From: CAYWNA01 sp964459305
GTDB lineage: Bacteria > Planctomycetota > Planctomycetia > Pirellulales > Pirellulaceae
NCBI GenBank assembly: GCA_964459305.1
Contig: CAYWNA010000127.1
Coordinates: forward strand, 1-35,840
Direction of reading: 5' to 3'
Length of the DNA stretch: 35,840 nucleotides
Shown here: positions 1 through 7,975 of the stretch, one piece after another
How the letters are laid out: the number at the start of each line of letters is the position of its first letter
Numbering within the stretch: the stretch's first letter is position 1
Position numbers and translations under genes: made by a program
The notes under the pieces: model-generated
Database searches by the model: none
The model's input: the letters and a program-made list of their open reading frames with translations, nothing else
What the model was told of the DNA's origin: nothing

Positions 1-681
1 CGAATCCGAGACTTCTCCTATGTCAACAAGTCCTGCGACGAAAGCAGTCAATTCATGCGTTCCGCTGTCGCTGCGCGACCGTTCGAGCGATTGCAGTTCC
101 TCCGCGGTACGGAGAACGTCTTCATCGACATCGCTTACGGGACCGCCGAACTACGCAACCTGTTGGAAATGATCCACGAGTTCAACATCGAAGATATCAC
201 CGGTTGGTGCACCTCGAACGTCGATGCGATCACCATGATGGACGACTGGGGCAGCAACCAGGCGCTGCTGATCGACCCCAATGTCTGGCGACAGCTTTTC
301 AAGCCGCTATACAAGGATTATTGTGACATCATCCACGCCGCCGGGAAATTCGCCTTCTTCCACACCGACGGCCACACGGAGGCCATATTCGGCGACTTGA
401 TCGAAGTCGGCATGGATGCCGTCAACGCGCAACTTTTTCGCATGGACATCGAGGGATTGGCCAGGAAGTACAAAGGAAAAGTCACGTTCTGGGGTGAAAT
501 CGACAGGCAGCACGTCCTACCGTTTGGCCGGCCCGGCGAAGTCCGCCAGGCCGTCGCTCGCCTGCGACACGCCTTGGACAACGGCACGGGCGGCGTGATC
601 GCGCAATGCGAGTGGGGAAAAGGGAACCCGCGTGCAAACATCGAGACCGTTTACCAAGCCTGGCTCGAACCATCAGGCTGA
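1..681 (+). CDS. URO-D family protein (uroporphyrinogen decarboxylase / corrinoid methyltransferase-like), 5' partial
   Basis: The reading frame is open from base 1, so the N-terminus lies outside the window; 226 residues remain of a family usually about 340-380 long. The C-terminal half of a URO-D barrel is visible, with FHTDGH at about residues 119-124 followed by a GMDAVNAQ segment, then FWGEID and an EVRQAV helix near the end. These match the URO-D/MtaA/CmuA superfamily, and by family knowledge members of this branch are more often corrinoid-linked methyltransferases or uncharacterised enzymes than true haem-pathway decarboxylases. It lies 9 bp upstream of a sugar kinase and appears to be in the same operon, which argues for a metabolic role in that locus instead of haem synthesis. 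The substrate cannot be inferred. Confidence 0.8.
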   Translation, partial: RIRDFSYVNKSCDESSQFMRSAVAARPFERLQFLRGTENVFIDIAYGTAELRNLLEMIHEFNIEDITGWCTSNVDAITMMDDWGSNQALLIDPNVWRQLFKPLYKDYCDIIHAAGKFAFFHTDGHTEAIFGDLIEVGMDAVNAQLFRMDIEGLARKYKGKVTFWGEIDRQHVLPFGRPGEVRQAVARLRHALDNGTGGVIAQCEWGKGNPRANIETVYQAWLEPSG

Positions 682-690
682 GAGCATGAC

Positions 691-2154
691 ATGGCGGTAG
701 TCCTCGGCGTTGACATCGGTACCACAACGATCACCGGCCTGGCGATGGATACCGCTGGCGGGGAGGTGCTCGCGGTCCGCACGATCTCAAACGACGCGGA
801 GATCACTTCCGCATCGCACAAGGCAAAGGGCTACTCCGAGTGGGACGCTCGGCGGATGGTCCGTCTGGCCTGCCAGTGCCTGGGCACCATGGCGGAACGG
901 CTCGGACCGCGTCGCGGAGAACTTGCGGGAATCGGCATCACCGGCCAGCAGCACGGTGTCGTCATTGTCGACGGGGCTCTCGATCCCCTCACTCCGCTGA
1001 TCAACTGGCAGGATCGCCGGGGCACGGAAACCTACCCCGGTGCCAATCGTACCTATGTCGAAGAGGCGATAGCTCGAGTGGGCCAGGACGCCTCGGAACG
1101 AGTTGGTTGTCGGCTCGCAGCCGGGTTCATGGGTGTGACGCTGTTCTGGATGAAGCAAAACCGCGTCTTGCCCGAGTCGGGCAGGGCCTGCTTCATCATG
1201 GACTTCTTCGGCTCCGTCCTGACGGGCCAGCCGCCGGTGAGCGATCCGACGAGTGCGGCCAGCAGCGGGCTGCTCGACGTGCGGGCACGCAAGTGGGACA
1301 TGCGGAGCATCGAGGCGCTGGGACTGCCTGCGTCGCTTTGGCCTTCGATACGCGAGGCCAGCCAAGAGCTGGGAACTCTCACCTCTTCCGCAACGGAGAT
1401 GACCGGCCTTACGCAAGGTCTTCCTGTGTTCGTGGCGCTCGGCGACAATCAGGCGTCGTTCATCGGCAGTGTGGCCAGCCGCGGGGACACTGTGTTACTT
1501 AACGTGGGCACGGGCGCACAGGTAGCGGCCTATACCGACGCGTTTACCTACGCTTGGCCTTTGGAGACGCGGCCCTTCCCCACCAAGGGCTATCTGCTGG
1601 TCAGCGCGGGACTCTGTGGTGGCCGTTCGTATGCGATTTTGGAGCGTTTCTTCCGCAGCGTGGGAAGTCAACTGCTGGGTGTGGAAACCGGCCGAACACT
1701 GTACGAGCAGATGAATCGTCTGGCCGCCTCCGCGCCTCGCGGTGCCGACGGTCTGCAATGTGAGCCGCTGTTTGCGGGCAGCCGGGCGGAGCCACAGCGG
1801 CGGGCGGTTTGGACCGGCGCGTCGCCCGAGAACTTCACTCCCGCCCACATGGCCCGGGCACTGTTGGAAGGCATGGCACGGCAGTTCCACACGGACTGTC
1901 AGCGGATCTGCCGAGTGCGCAGCCGGAGTTTTCGGCACCTCATTGGCAGCGGCAACGGGCTTCGTGAGAACCCCGTTTTGACCGGAAGTGTCGCGGACGC
2001 GTTCGCCATCTCCGTGCAATTCCCCCAGCACAGGGAGGAAGCTGCCTTGGGGGCCGCGCTAGTGGGCGCCATCGGCGCCGGCTGCTTTCGCAGTCTGGAT
2101 GAAGCCGGAATGCACATTCAGTACGAGAGGCTCCAAGGGATATTGCCATGCTGA
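691..2154 (+). CDS. FGGY-family carbohydrate kinase (sedoheptulokinase/xylulokinase-like)
   Basis: A 487-residue cytoplasmic kinase of normal family length. It opens with the phosphate-1 motif GVDIGTTTITG (residues 6-16). GITGQQHG and LINWQDRRG follow, the latter being the substrate-binding region of the FGGY N-terminal domain. The second half has GDNQASFIGS and LLNVGTGAQVA, and the C-terminal ATP-binding region has IGSGNGLRENP and EEAALGAALVGA. FGGY kinases phosphorylate sugars or polyols with ATP. The overall look is closest to sedoheptulokinase-type members, but the exact sugar cannot be read from sequence. The stop codon overlaps the ATG at 2148 of the next gene remnant, implying translational coupling. 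Its place beside GH89 and a GH-like remnant suggests it primes sugars released by these enzymes, which is an inference. Confidence 0.88.
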   Translation: MAVVLGVDIGTTTITGLAMDTAGGEVLAVRTISNDAEITSASHKAKGYSEWDARRMVRLACQCLGTMAERLGPRRGELAGIGITGQQHGVVIVDGALDPLTPLINWQDRRGTETYPGANRTYVEEAIARVGQDASERVGCRLAAGFMGVTLFWMKQNRVLPESGRACFIMDFFGSVLTGQPPVSDPTSAASSGLLDVRARKWDMRSIEALGLPASLWPSIREASQELGTLTSSATEMTGLTQGLPVFVALGDNQASFIGSVASRGDTVLLNVGTGAQVAAYTDAFTYAWPLETRPFPTKGYLLVSAGLCGGRSYAILERFFRSVGSQLLGVETGRTLYEQMNRLAASAPRGADGLQCEPLFAGSRAEPQRRAVWTGASPENFTPAHMARALLEGMARQFHTDCQRICRVRSRSFRHLIGSGNGLRENPVLTGSVADAFAISVQFPQHREEAALGAALVGAIGAGCFRSLDEAGMHIQYERLQGILPC

Positions 2155-3847
2155 GAGTCGTATTGGTTTCGCTGTCGATGCTGTTTCTGTGTTCGGCTGC
2201 GACCCGAAGCATGAGCTTTGGCCGGAATTCGCGCCGTACCAGTTGGAGAATCCCGTTACGAAAGAGAAGATCTTCGTAGAGTACGCCGAGCAAGGCGTCC
2301 GTTTCGCTATGGTGAATCTCGCGTCCAAGCGATGGCGCGACCTGTTTGTCTCTCGGATGAAAGCGTTGCGTGATGGGTGTGGGATCGACGCGATCCACTT
2401 GGACCAACTCGTGGCCATAGAAAACGTCGGCCAGGGCCTCGTGGACGGCATGAACCCGACTGAGGGCACTATGGCCATCCTGCGCGAACTTAGGCAGGCG
2501 CTCCCCAACGTCGCCATCGGAAGCGAATGTCTGAACGAGGTTATCTGCCCCTACATCTCATTCGCACAGTGGTTTGCTCCGGGCATGGGAAGAAATGCCT
2601 GGTCCCAGGCACACGTAGACACCGCGCATCCTGTTGCCGTCTACGTCTTTCGACCGTACACGATTCCGTACGCACACCTCCGATTCCCGCCGCCGCCGTC
2701 GGACCAATTCTTCGCGGCGTTCACGAACTGCTACGAAGACTACGGCGTGCTGCCAACCCTGTCACATCTACATCCCGCCCTTTTGCAACGTCCGGTGGAG
2801 GGCTTTTTGAGGCAGTTATTTGACGAGGTGCGTTTCTTTCAAAGCCATCGCGTGGAGCCGGACCTGGATACCGAATGGCCACCGGAAATGGTCTTTGCCT
2901 TTCGCACCGCCGACGGTGCTCGTGCAAGAAGGGTGAGGAAGGACGGTGTCACGACTCTCGAACTCATGGCGGATCCGCCTCGCGTGATTTCGCGCACCCT
3001 AAGAGGACGCCACTCGGTCACATGCAGGGGAACGGTGGCTGGAGCCCTCGCGTACCGCGACGGAAGCGTGTTCGGGCTGGATCCGGAGAAATGGTATCCG
3101 TGTTTCGACGACGGGCCGCGAGACGGGAACGCGTTTCACATCAGCGGCCTTCCGCCGGACGCGTGTGTTGCCGACGTGGCATCCTTCGAGGGAGGCACAG
3201 AATTCTCGATCAATCTGCTTCACGCTGATTCGAAAGAGAACTCACCGGTTCGCACGGAGTTCCAGACAGTCTCATCTCGCCCTTTCGTCCTCACCTCGCG
3301 AGTAGAGCCAGTGCGGATGCGTCAAGTGGGCGACGGCAAGTTCACCATGACTACGGTTCTGCCGAACACGTTCTATTGCCTCTCGCCGACGCCTCCGATC
3401 GCACTCCCTGCCGATCTGGCCAGGATGCCGTTCCATTTCCTGTTCTACGATCACGGCGACAACAGAATACACGCCTCGTTCTTTGGCGACCCGGAAATAA
3501 GGCAGATTGCCGTTGCCGGGGAAACCAAACGCGGGATCTTCGCACATCCGCCAACTTCCGGCGGCCGAACGCTCGTCCGGTTCCCCATTGCGTTGCCCGA
3601 CGGCACGCCGCGGCTCAGATCCTTCGCCGGCCTGAAGGATGGCTCTCGCTCGGGCGGCTGTCTGTTCATCGTCAAGGTCAACGGCGTCGAGACCGCGAGG
3701 CAGAGGGCTCTACCGAACAAATGGTATGAGATAGAAGTCGATCTCTCGAAGTGGGCCGGGAAGCCGGTGCTTCTTTCGCTCGTCGTCGATGCCGATGGCT
3801 CGGCGAGTTGGGATTGGGCCTGCTGGGGGAAACCGCGGATCGAATGA
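2148..3847 (+). pseudogene. DUF6259-like glycoside hydrolase remnant: signal peptide out of frame with a barrel/C-terminal half
   Basis: An ATG at 2148 overlaps the kinase stop and encodes a clear signal peptide (MLRVVLVSLSMLFLCSAATR), but that frame stops at 2277-2279. From about 2200 the coding signal continues in another frame to 3847. That part holds late TIM-barrel strands (GIDAIHLDQ, NVAIGSECLNE), beta-sandwich segments and a C-terminal NPCBM-like carbohydrate-binding domain (GGCLFIVKVNG, WYEIEVDLSKW). By family knowledge, DUF6259-type hydrolases carry several hundred residues before the IHLDQ-type strand, and those are missing here. The simplest reading is a gene whose 5' half was deleted, leaving the signal peptide joined out of frame. 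The longer frame also has an ATG at 2099 inside the kinase gene, giving 582 residues, but this would lack a signal peptide. A sequencing or assembly error cannot be excluded. Confidence 0.7.
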
Positions 3848-3952
3848 CAGGCTGAGTACAAGCTACTCCTTTCTCCTGACGGGGAAACGTGGAATACTGT
3901 GGCTCACGTGACCGGCGGCAAAGGCGGCACTGATTGCTCGAACCGTCCTTAA
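3848..3952 (+). pseudogene. Remnant of an F5/8-type C (discoidin-like) domain
   Basis: Directly after the TGA at 3845-3847, the same frame stays open to a TAA at 3950. It encodes YKLLLSPDGETWNTVAHVTG, which closely resembles the SPDG-x-TW core of discoidin-like carbohydrate-binding domains found at the ends of secreted glycosidases. Only about 30 residues survive, with no start codon. It could be the tail of a second lost gene, or a C-terminal extension of the preceding protein cut off by the TGA. The next gene begins 29 bp later. Confidence 0.5.
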
Positions 3953-3981
3953 CTAACAGCAGAGCTACAGGTGAGGTTGTC

Positions 3982-6189
3982 ATGTTCCGGAAAACACGAG
4001 GTGTTTGCGCGTTGTGGTTGTTGTCGATGCTGGGAGCCGGGCTGCTCGGTTCACAGGCGGCGGCCTTGGAAACGTCCGCGGAAGAGGCGGCCCGAGGTGT
4101 GCTCGAGCGCCTGTTGCCGCAGCGTGCCGGTTGTTTCGTGCTGGAGTCCGTCCCCAAACAGGACGGGCAGGACGTTTTCGAGATCGAAGCCGTCGACGGG
4201 AAGATCGTCATTCGCGGTTCTGGCGGCGTGGCGATGTGTTCAGGATTGAACTGGTACCTGAAGCACCATTGTCACTGCCACGTTTCCTGGTGCGGTGATC
4301 AACTCGATTTGCCCGATCCCTTGCCGTCGGTTAAGGAGAAGGTGCGTCGGATCAGCCCGTTCAAGTATCGCTATTGCTTCAACTTCTGCGCGTTCAGCTA
4401 CACGCTGGCCTGGTGGGATTGGCCGCAGTGGGAGCGGATGATCGACTGGATGGCCCTTCACGGCATCAACATGCCGCTGTCGGTCACGGGGCAGGAGGCG
4501 ATTTGGCAAAAGGTGTATCGCGACTTGGGCCTCAGCGACGAACAGATACTGGAGTTCATCGCCGGTCCGGCCTACTTGCCATTCGGTTGGATGGGCTGCC
4601 TGGACGGTTGGGGTGGTCCTCTGCCGCAAAGTTGGATCGATGCGCATCTTCAGTTGCAGAAGAAGATATTTGCTCGACAGCGTGATTTGGGTATGACGCC
4701 CGTGTTGCAGGGATTCACCGGCCATGTGCCGCTGGCTTTGAAAGAGAAACTGCCACAGGCGAAGCTCTGCAAACTTCCCACTTGGTACGAGTTTCAGACC
4801 TACTTTCTCGACCCCATCGACCCGCTGTTTGAACAGATCGGCAAGGCGTTCATCGAGGAACAGACCCGACAGTTCGGCACCGCACACCTTTACGCCTCCG
4901 ATACGTTCATCGAGATGAAGCCTCCGACCAACGATCCGGAATTCCTTGCCGCCGCGGGCAAAGCCGTCTACGGCGCGATGAAGGCTGGCGACCCCAAAGC
5001 CATTTGGGTCATGCAGGGATGGATTTTCAAACACAGTCCGGGATTTTGGAAGAAGCCCCAGGCCACGGCCCTGTTCGGGGCCGTTCCGGACGATCGAATG
5101 ATCCTCCTGGACCTCAAGTGCGAGGAATACCCTGTATGGCATCGAACCGAAGCATTCTACGGAAAACCCTGGATATGGTGCATCGTGCAGAGCTTCGGCG
5201 GAAACGTCCGCATGGCGACCGGCATGCCACAGATTAGCCACAATCTGGACATCGCAATGAACAGTCCGAATCGGGGCCGACTGTTGGGGATTGGAATGGC
5301 CATGGAAGGTCTAGGCTACAACCCGATCGCTTACGATTGGGTTACGGACATGGCTTGGCGGACCGAGGTGCCGGCTCTGGAACCGTGGGTGTTGGACTTC
5401 GCCCGTCGGCGGTATGGACACTTGCCCGAGAATGCGCGGCAGGCCTGGAAAGTCCTTCTAAACACAGTCTACGCCTCACCCGGTCGAGAGACTTCGGTCA
5501 TTTGCACCCGGCCGACGCTCGCGTCCAGCTCATCGTGGATTCATCCCAAAGCGTCCGCGGAATTGGTTCCCGCGTGGGGGAAGCTGCTGGAGTGCGCCGA
5601 CAAACTAGAAGACGTCGATACTTACCGCTACGACGTGGTTCACGTTGGGAGGCAGGTTCTGAGCAATCTGGCCTCCGCTTTTCAAGCGGAGGCCGTGGCC
5701 GCCTACAAGGCAAAGGACCGCAATGCTCTTGCCGAGGCAACTCAGCAATATCTGCAACTCATCAGCGACTTGGACGAGTTGCTGGCTACGCGAAGCGAGT
5801 TTCTGCTGGGCAAATGGCTCGCCGACGCCAATCATTGGGGAGCCAACGAAGAGGAAAGACACCTCTACCAATGGAACGCCCGTTACCAAATCACCCTCTG
5901 GGGACCGCACGGACCGAACGATTACGCGCACAAGCAATGGTCGGGCCTGCTTCAAGGTTACTACCTACCGCGTTGGAAAATGTTCTTGGAAGACCTCGAC
6001 AGCAGCCTGGCCCATGGAAAGCCGATCGACGCAAAGGAATTTGCGGTGAAGCTCACAGCTTGGGAAGAAAACTGGACACATCAGACCGAGCCCTACGCGG
6101 CCGGGCCGTCGGGCGATTCTGTTGCCGTTGCACGTAAACTATGGGCCAAGTACGGCCCGCGCAAGTCTCGATACGGAATCATCCGTTAG
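3982..6189 (+). CDS. Secreted alpha-N-acetylglucosaminidase, glycoside hydrolase family 89 (NAGLU-like)
   Basis: A 735-residue exported enzyme. The ATG at 3982 is chosen because a GGTGAGG ribosome site lies just upstream and a signal peptide follows (hydrophobic WLLSMLGAGLLGSQAAA). The NAGLU N-terminal domain comes first, then the catalytic barrel with WWDWPQWERMIDWMALHGIN, FGWMGCLDGWGGPLP and DTFIEMKPP, and then the helical C-terminal NAGLU domain. Glu311 (in DTFIEM) and Glu442 (in GIGMAMEG) fall where family alignments place the two catalytic glutamates. GH89 enzymes remove terminal alpha-linked GlcNAc, for example from heparan-type chains or mucin glycans. The enzyme probably acts in the periplasm or outside the cell. 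It lies in the same run as a sugar kinase and a decayed hydrolase. The family is firm; the natural polymer is not known. Confidence 0.93.
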   Translation: MFRKTRGVCALWLLSMLGAGLLGSQAAALETSAEEAARGVLERLLPQRAGCFVLESVPKQDGQDVFEIEAVDGKIVIRGSGGVAMCSGLNWYLKHHCHCHVSWCGDQLDLPDPLPSVKEKVRRISPFKYRYCFNFCAFSYTLAWWDWPQWERMIDWMALHGINMPLSVTGQEAIWQKVYRDLGLSDEQILEFIAGPAYLPFGWMGCLDGWGGPLPQSWIDAHLQLQKKIFARQRDLGMTPVLQGFTGHVPLALKEKLPQAKLCKLPTWYEFQTYFLDPIDPLFEQIGKAFIEEQTRQFGTAHLYASDTFIEMKPPTNDPEFLAAAGKAVYGAMKAGDPKAIWVMQGWIFKHSPGFWKKPQATALFGAVPDDRMILLDLKCEEYPVWHRTEAFYGKPWIWCIVQSFGGNVRMATGMPQISHNLDIAMNSPNRGRLLGIGMAMEGLGYNPIAYDWVTDMAWRTEVPALEPWVLDFARRRYGHLPENARQAWKVLLNTVYASPGRETSVICTRPTLASSSSWIHPKASAELVPAWGKLLECADKLEDVDTYRYDVVHVGRQVLSNLASAFQAEAVAAYKAKDRNALAEATQQYLQLISDLDELLATRSEFLLGKWLADANHWGANEEERHLYQWNARYQITLWGPHGPNDYAHKQWSGLLQGYYLPRWKMFLEDLDSSLAHGKPIDAKEFAVKLTAWEENWTHQTEPYAAGPSGDSVAVARKLWAKYGPRKSRYGIIR

Positions 6190-6278
6190 TGTGAAGCCCG
6201 AGGACATGACAATCGTCGGCCCATGGTTTGCTTGACAACGAAGACAAGACGCACAGAAGAGAAGAAAGGGCTCTCTCC

Positions 6279-7964
6279 ATGAAACGACATATTGCGTTGT
6301 CGCTTGCGATCGTTCTTGGACTATCAACGGCGTCCTCCGGCAGCGAACTGAACGGTAATCCGATTTACGCTTTTGCACGGCAGCGAGTCGAAGAGACCCG
6401 GCGACAGCAGCCGACAAGAATGCCGGCCTGGCTGAAAAAGAACCGCGACGCCTATCGCGACCGATTGGCCGCGGCCGCCCAAGCGTCTTTTGAGCAAACC
6501 GGAATCTGGTTCCTCGCCCGCGGTGCGGGGCGCGAAAAAGACGAACAAGAAACCCACGCCGTGTGGGGCGATCTGTTGGTTTTCGGCGATCTGACGACCC
6601 TGCCGAGCTACTCGGAGGAGAACCAGCAACAAGCGATCAAGTTCTGGCAAAGCTGGCAGAACCGCAAGACGGGCCGACTCTACAACCCGCTCTATCAAGA
6701 CCCGCAGAACCCGGAAGTGAAACGCAATACGCCCGGCAACCGCAGTGACTACTCAGCCGACGCGATTAACGTGAAATACATCCCAACCATTCTCAACATG
6801 CTCGGCGCCAGACTGCCCGGGCCGGTCAATACGGTGACGCATGCGAAGGTCGGCGTGGACACGTTCGACCAGCTTTGGAATTGGATGCCTCAATGGGCGA
6901 CGAGCCCGGCCGGCGCGTTTCCGGTCGTAGCGGCTCGCCAAGTCGACGGCGGCAACCTGAAAAAGATTCCGCAAGTCGAGGCCGGCATGGGGGCTCTTCT
7001 GCGGGCGTACAACAAGGAAACCGGCATGTGGCGACCGGAGCCGCTGGAGGGCTTCCCCTGGCGAGACTATCAGCCGTCGAGCGGATTCAAGATCGTCTCT
7101 CGCATCTGTGGATATGTCGGAATGGAAAACTTCCCCGAGGACATCTTGAAGACGGCGATCGACAACTTGCTTGCCCACAAAGGCGAGTTGTATGCAGACG
7201 TTTCGACGGCGCGCAACTACGGCGAGATGATGGCCCACTACATGATGCTCACCGACTATCGTCAAAACGAGCTACTCGACGCCATGGAACTTTGCCTCGA
7301 AGGATTTCGCGATCCCAAAGTGTGGGAGGACACCGGGACCGGCGCTTATTGCGTCTTTGGCTACGGATTTATTGGGGCATTTATGAATTGGGAGGACCTG
7401 CCGTTCGACCAGGCGATGCCGCAATGGATCCGCTTCGAACACGGCTGCAAGATGAAATGGCGATTCGTCGCCGGGCCGTACGGCAATTGGGTCAACGTGA
7501 TACCCAAAAGGCCGCAGGCCGTTCTGGGACATACGGATTACGATGTGAAGAAGTATGGCCTCAAAGCTCGCAACCAAGCGCACTGGGCGAAGAAGATCAC
7601 GGACGTAATCCCGCAGCAGGACGTCGCATTGACGCTTGCCGCCACCGGAACAACCGGCGAAGGAACGTCTACCTTCACGTTGACGCAGCATCAACGCGCG
7701 AATCTGAAATCGCCGCATTTGCAGGCGACTTGGAGCGGCGCGTACGACATCTCGCTTAACGGCGAGCCAGTCAAGCAAGTGTGTTACGATCTTCCGGACG
7801 CTCCGGCCGGTTGGCACGTCCCGGCATCCGCAGCCAAGACCTTACGCGCCGGCGAGAACACGGTCACGGTGACGCTGACCGGTCCCGGCAAAGAGCCGAA
7901 GCCGGGCGCCCCGCTTGCGACACGAAAACCGTTCCTGCGCCTCGGCGTGATCGACTGGCAATGA
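6279..7964 (+). CDS. Secreted protein of unknown function, probable helical toroid plus beta-sandwich domain
   Basis: A 561-residue protein beginning at ATG 6279, nine bases after an AAAGGG ribosome site and opening with a signal peptide (MKRHIALSLAIVLGLSTASS). I do not recognise the family. The central part (about residues 60-430) is rich in helices and aromatic residues (FGYGFIGAFMNWED, GPYGNWVNVIP), in the style of alpha/alpha-toroid polysaccharide-active proteins. The last 110 residues look like a beta-sandwich (YDISLNGEPV, LRAGENTVTVTLTGPG) of a type common at the end of secreted sugar-active proteins. No catalytic motif can be named. The stop codon overlaps an ATG of the next gene (ATGA at 7961), so the two are likely co-translated. 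Its setting suggests a role in polysaccharide breakdown. Confidence 0.75.
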   Translation: MKRHIALSLAIVLGLSTASSGSELNGNPIYAFARQRVEETRRQQPTRMPAWLKKNRDAYRDRLAAAAQASFEQTGIWFLARGAGREKDEQETHAVWGDLLVFGDLTTLPSYSEENQQQAIKFWQSWQNRKTGRLYNPLYQDPQNPEVKRNTPGNRSDYSADAINVKYIPTILNMLGARLPGPVNTVTHAKVGVDTFDQLWNWMPQWATSPAGAFPVVAARQVDGGNLKKIPQVEAGMGALLRAYNKETGMWRPEPLEGFPWRDYQPSSGFKIVSRICGYVGMENFPEDILKTAIDNLLAHKGELYADVSTARNYGEMMAHYMMLTDYRQNELLDAMELCLEGFRDPKVWEDTGTGAYCVFGYGFIGAFMNWEDLPFDQAMPQWIRFEHGCKMKWRFVAGPYGNWVNVIPKRPQAVLGHTDYDVKKYGLKARNQAHWAKKITDVIPQQDVALTLAATGTTGEGTSTFTLTQHQRANLKSPHLQATWSGAYDISLNGEPVKQVCYDLPDAPAGWHVPASAAKTLRAGENTVTVTLTGPGKEPKPGAPLATRKPFLRLGVIDWQ

Positions 7965-7975
7965 AAAGGAGCCTT

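Noticed and set aside
2099..2147. Alternative start of the DUF6259-like frame at ATG 2099 inside the kinase gene
   Set aside because: It would encode a non-family N-terminus without a signal peptide for a probable secreted enzyme; the signal peptide at 2148 in another frame explains the region better.
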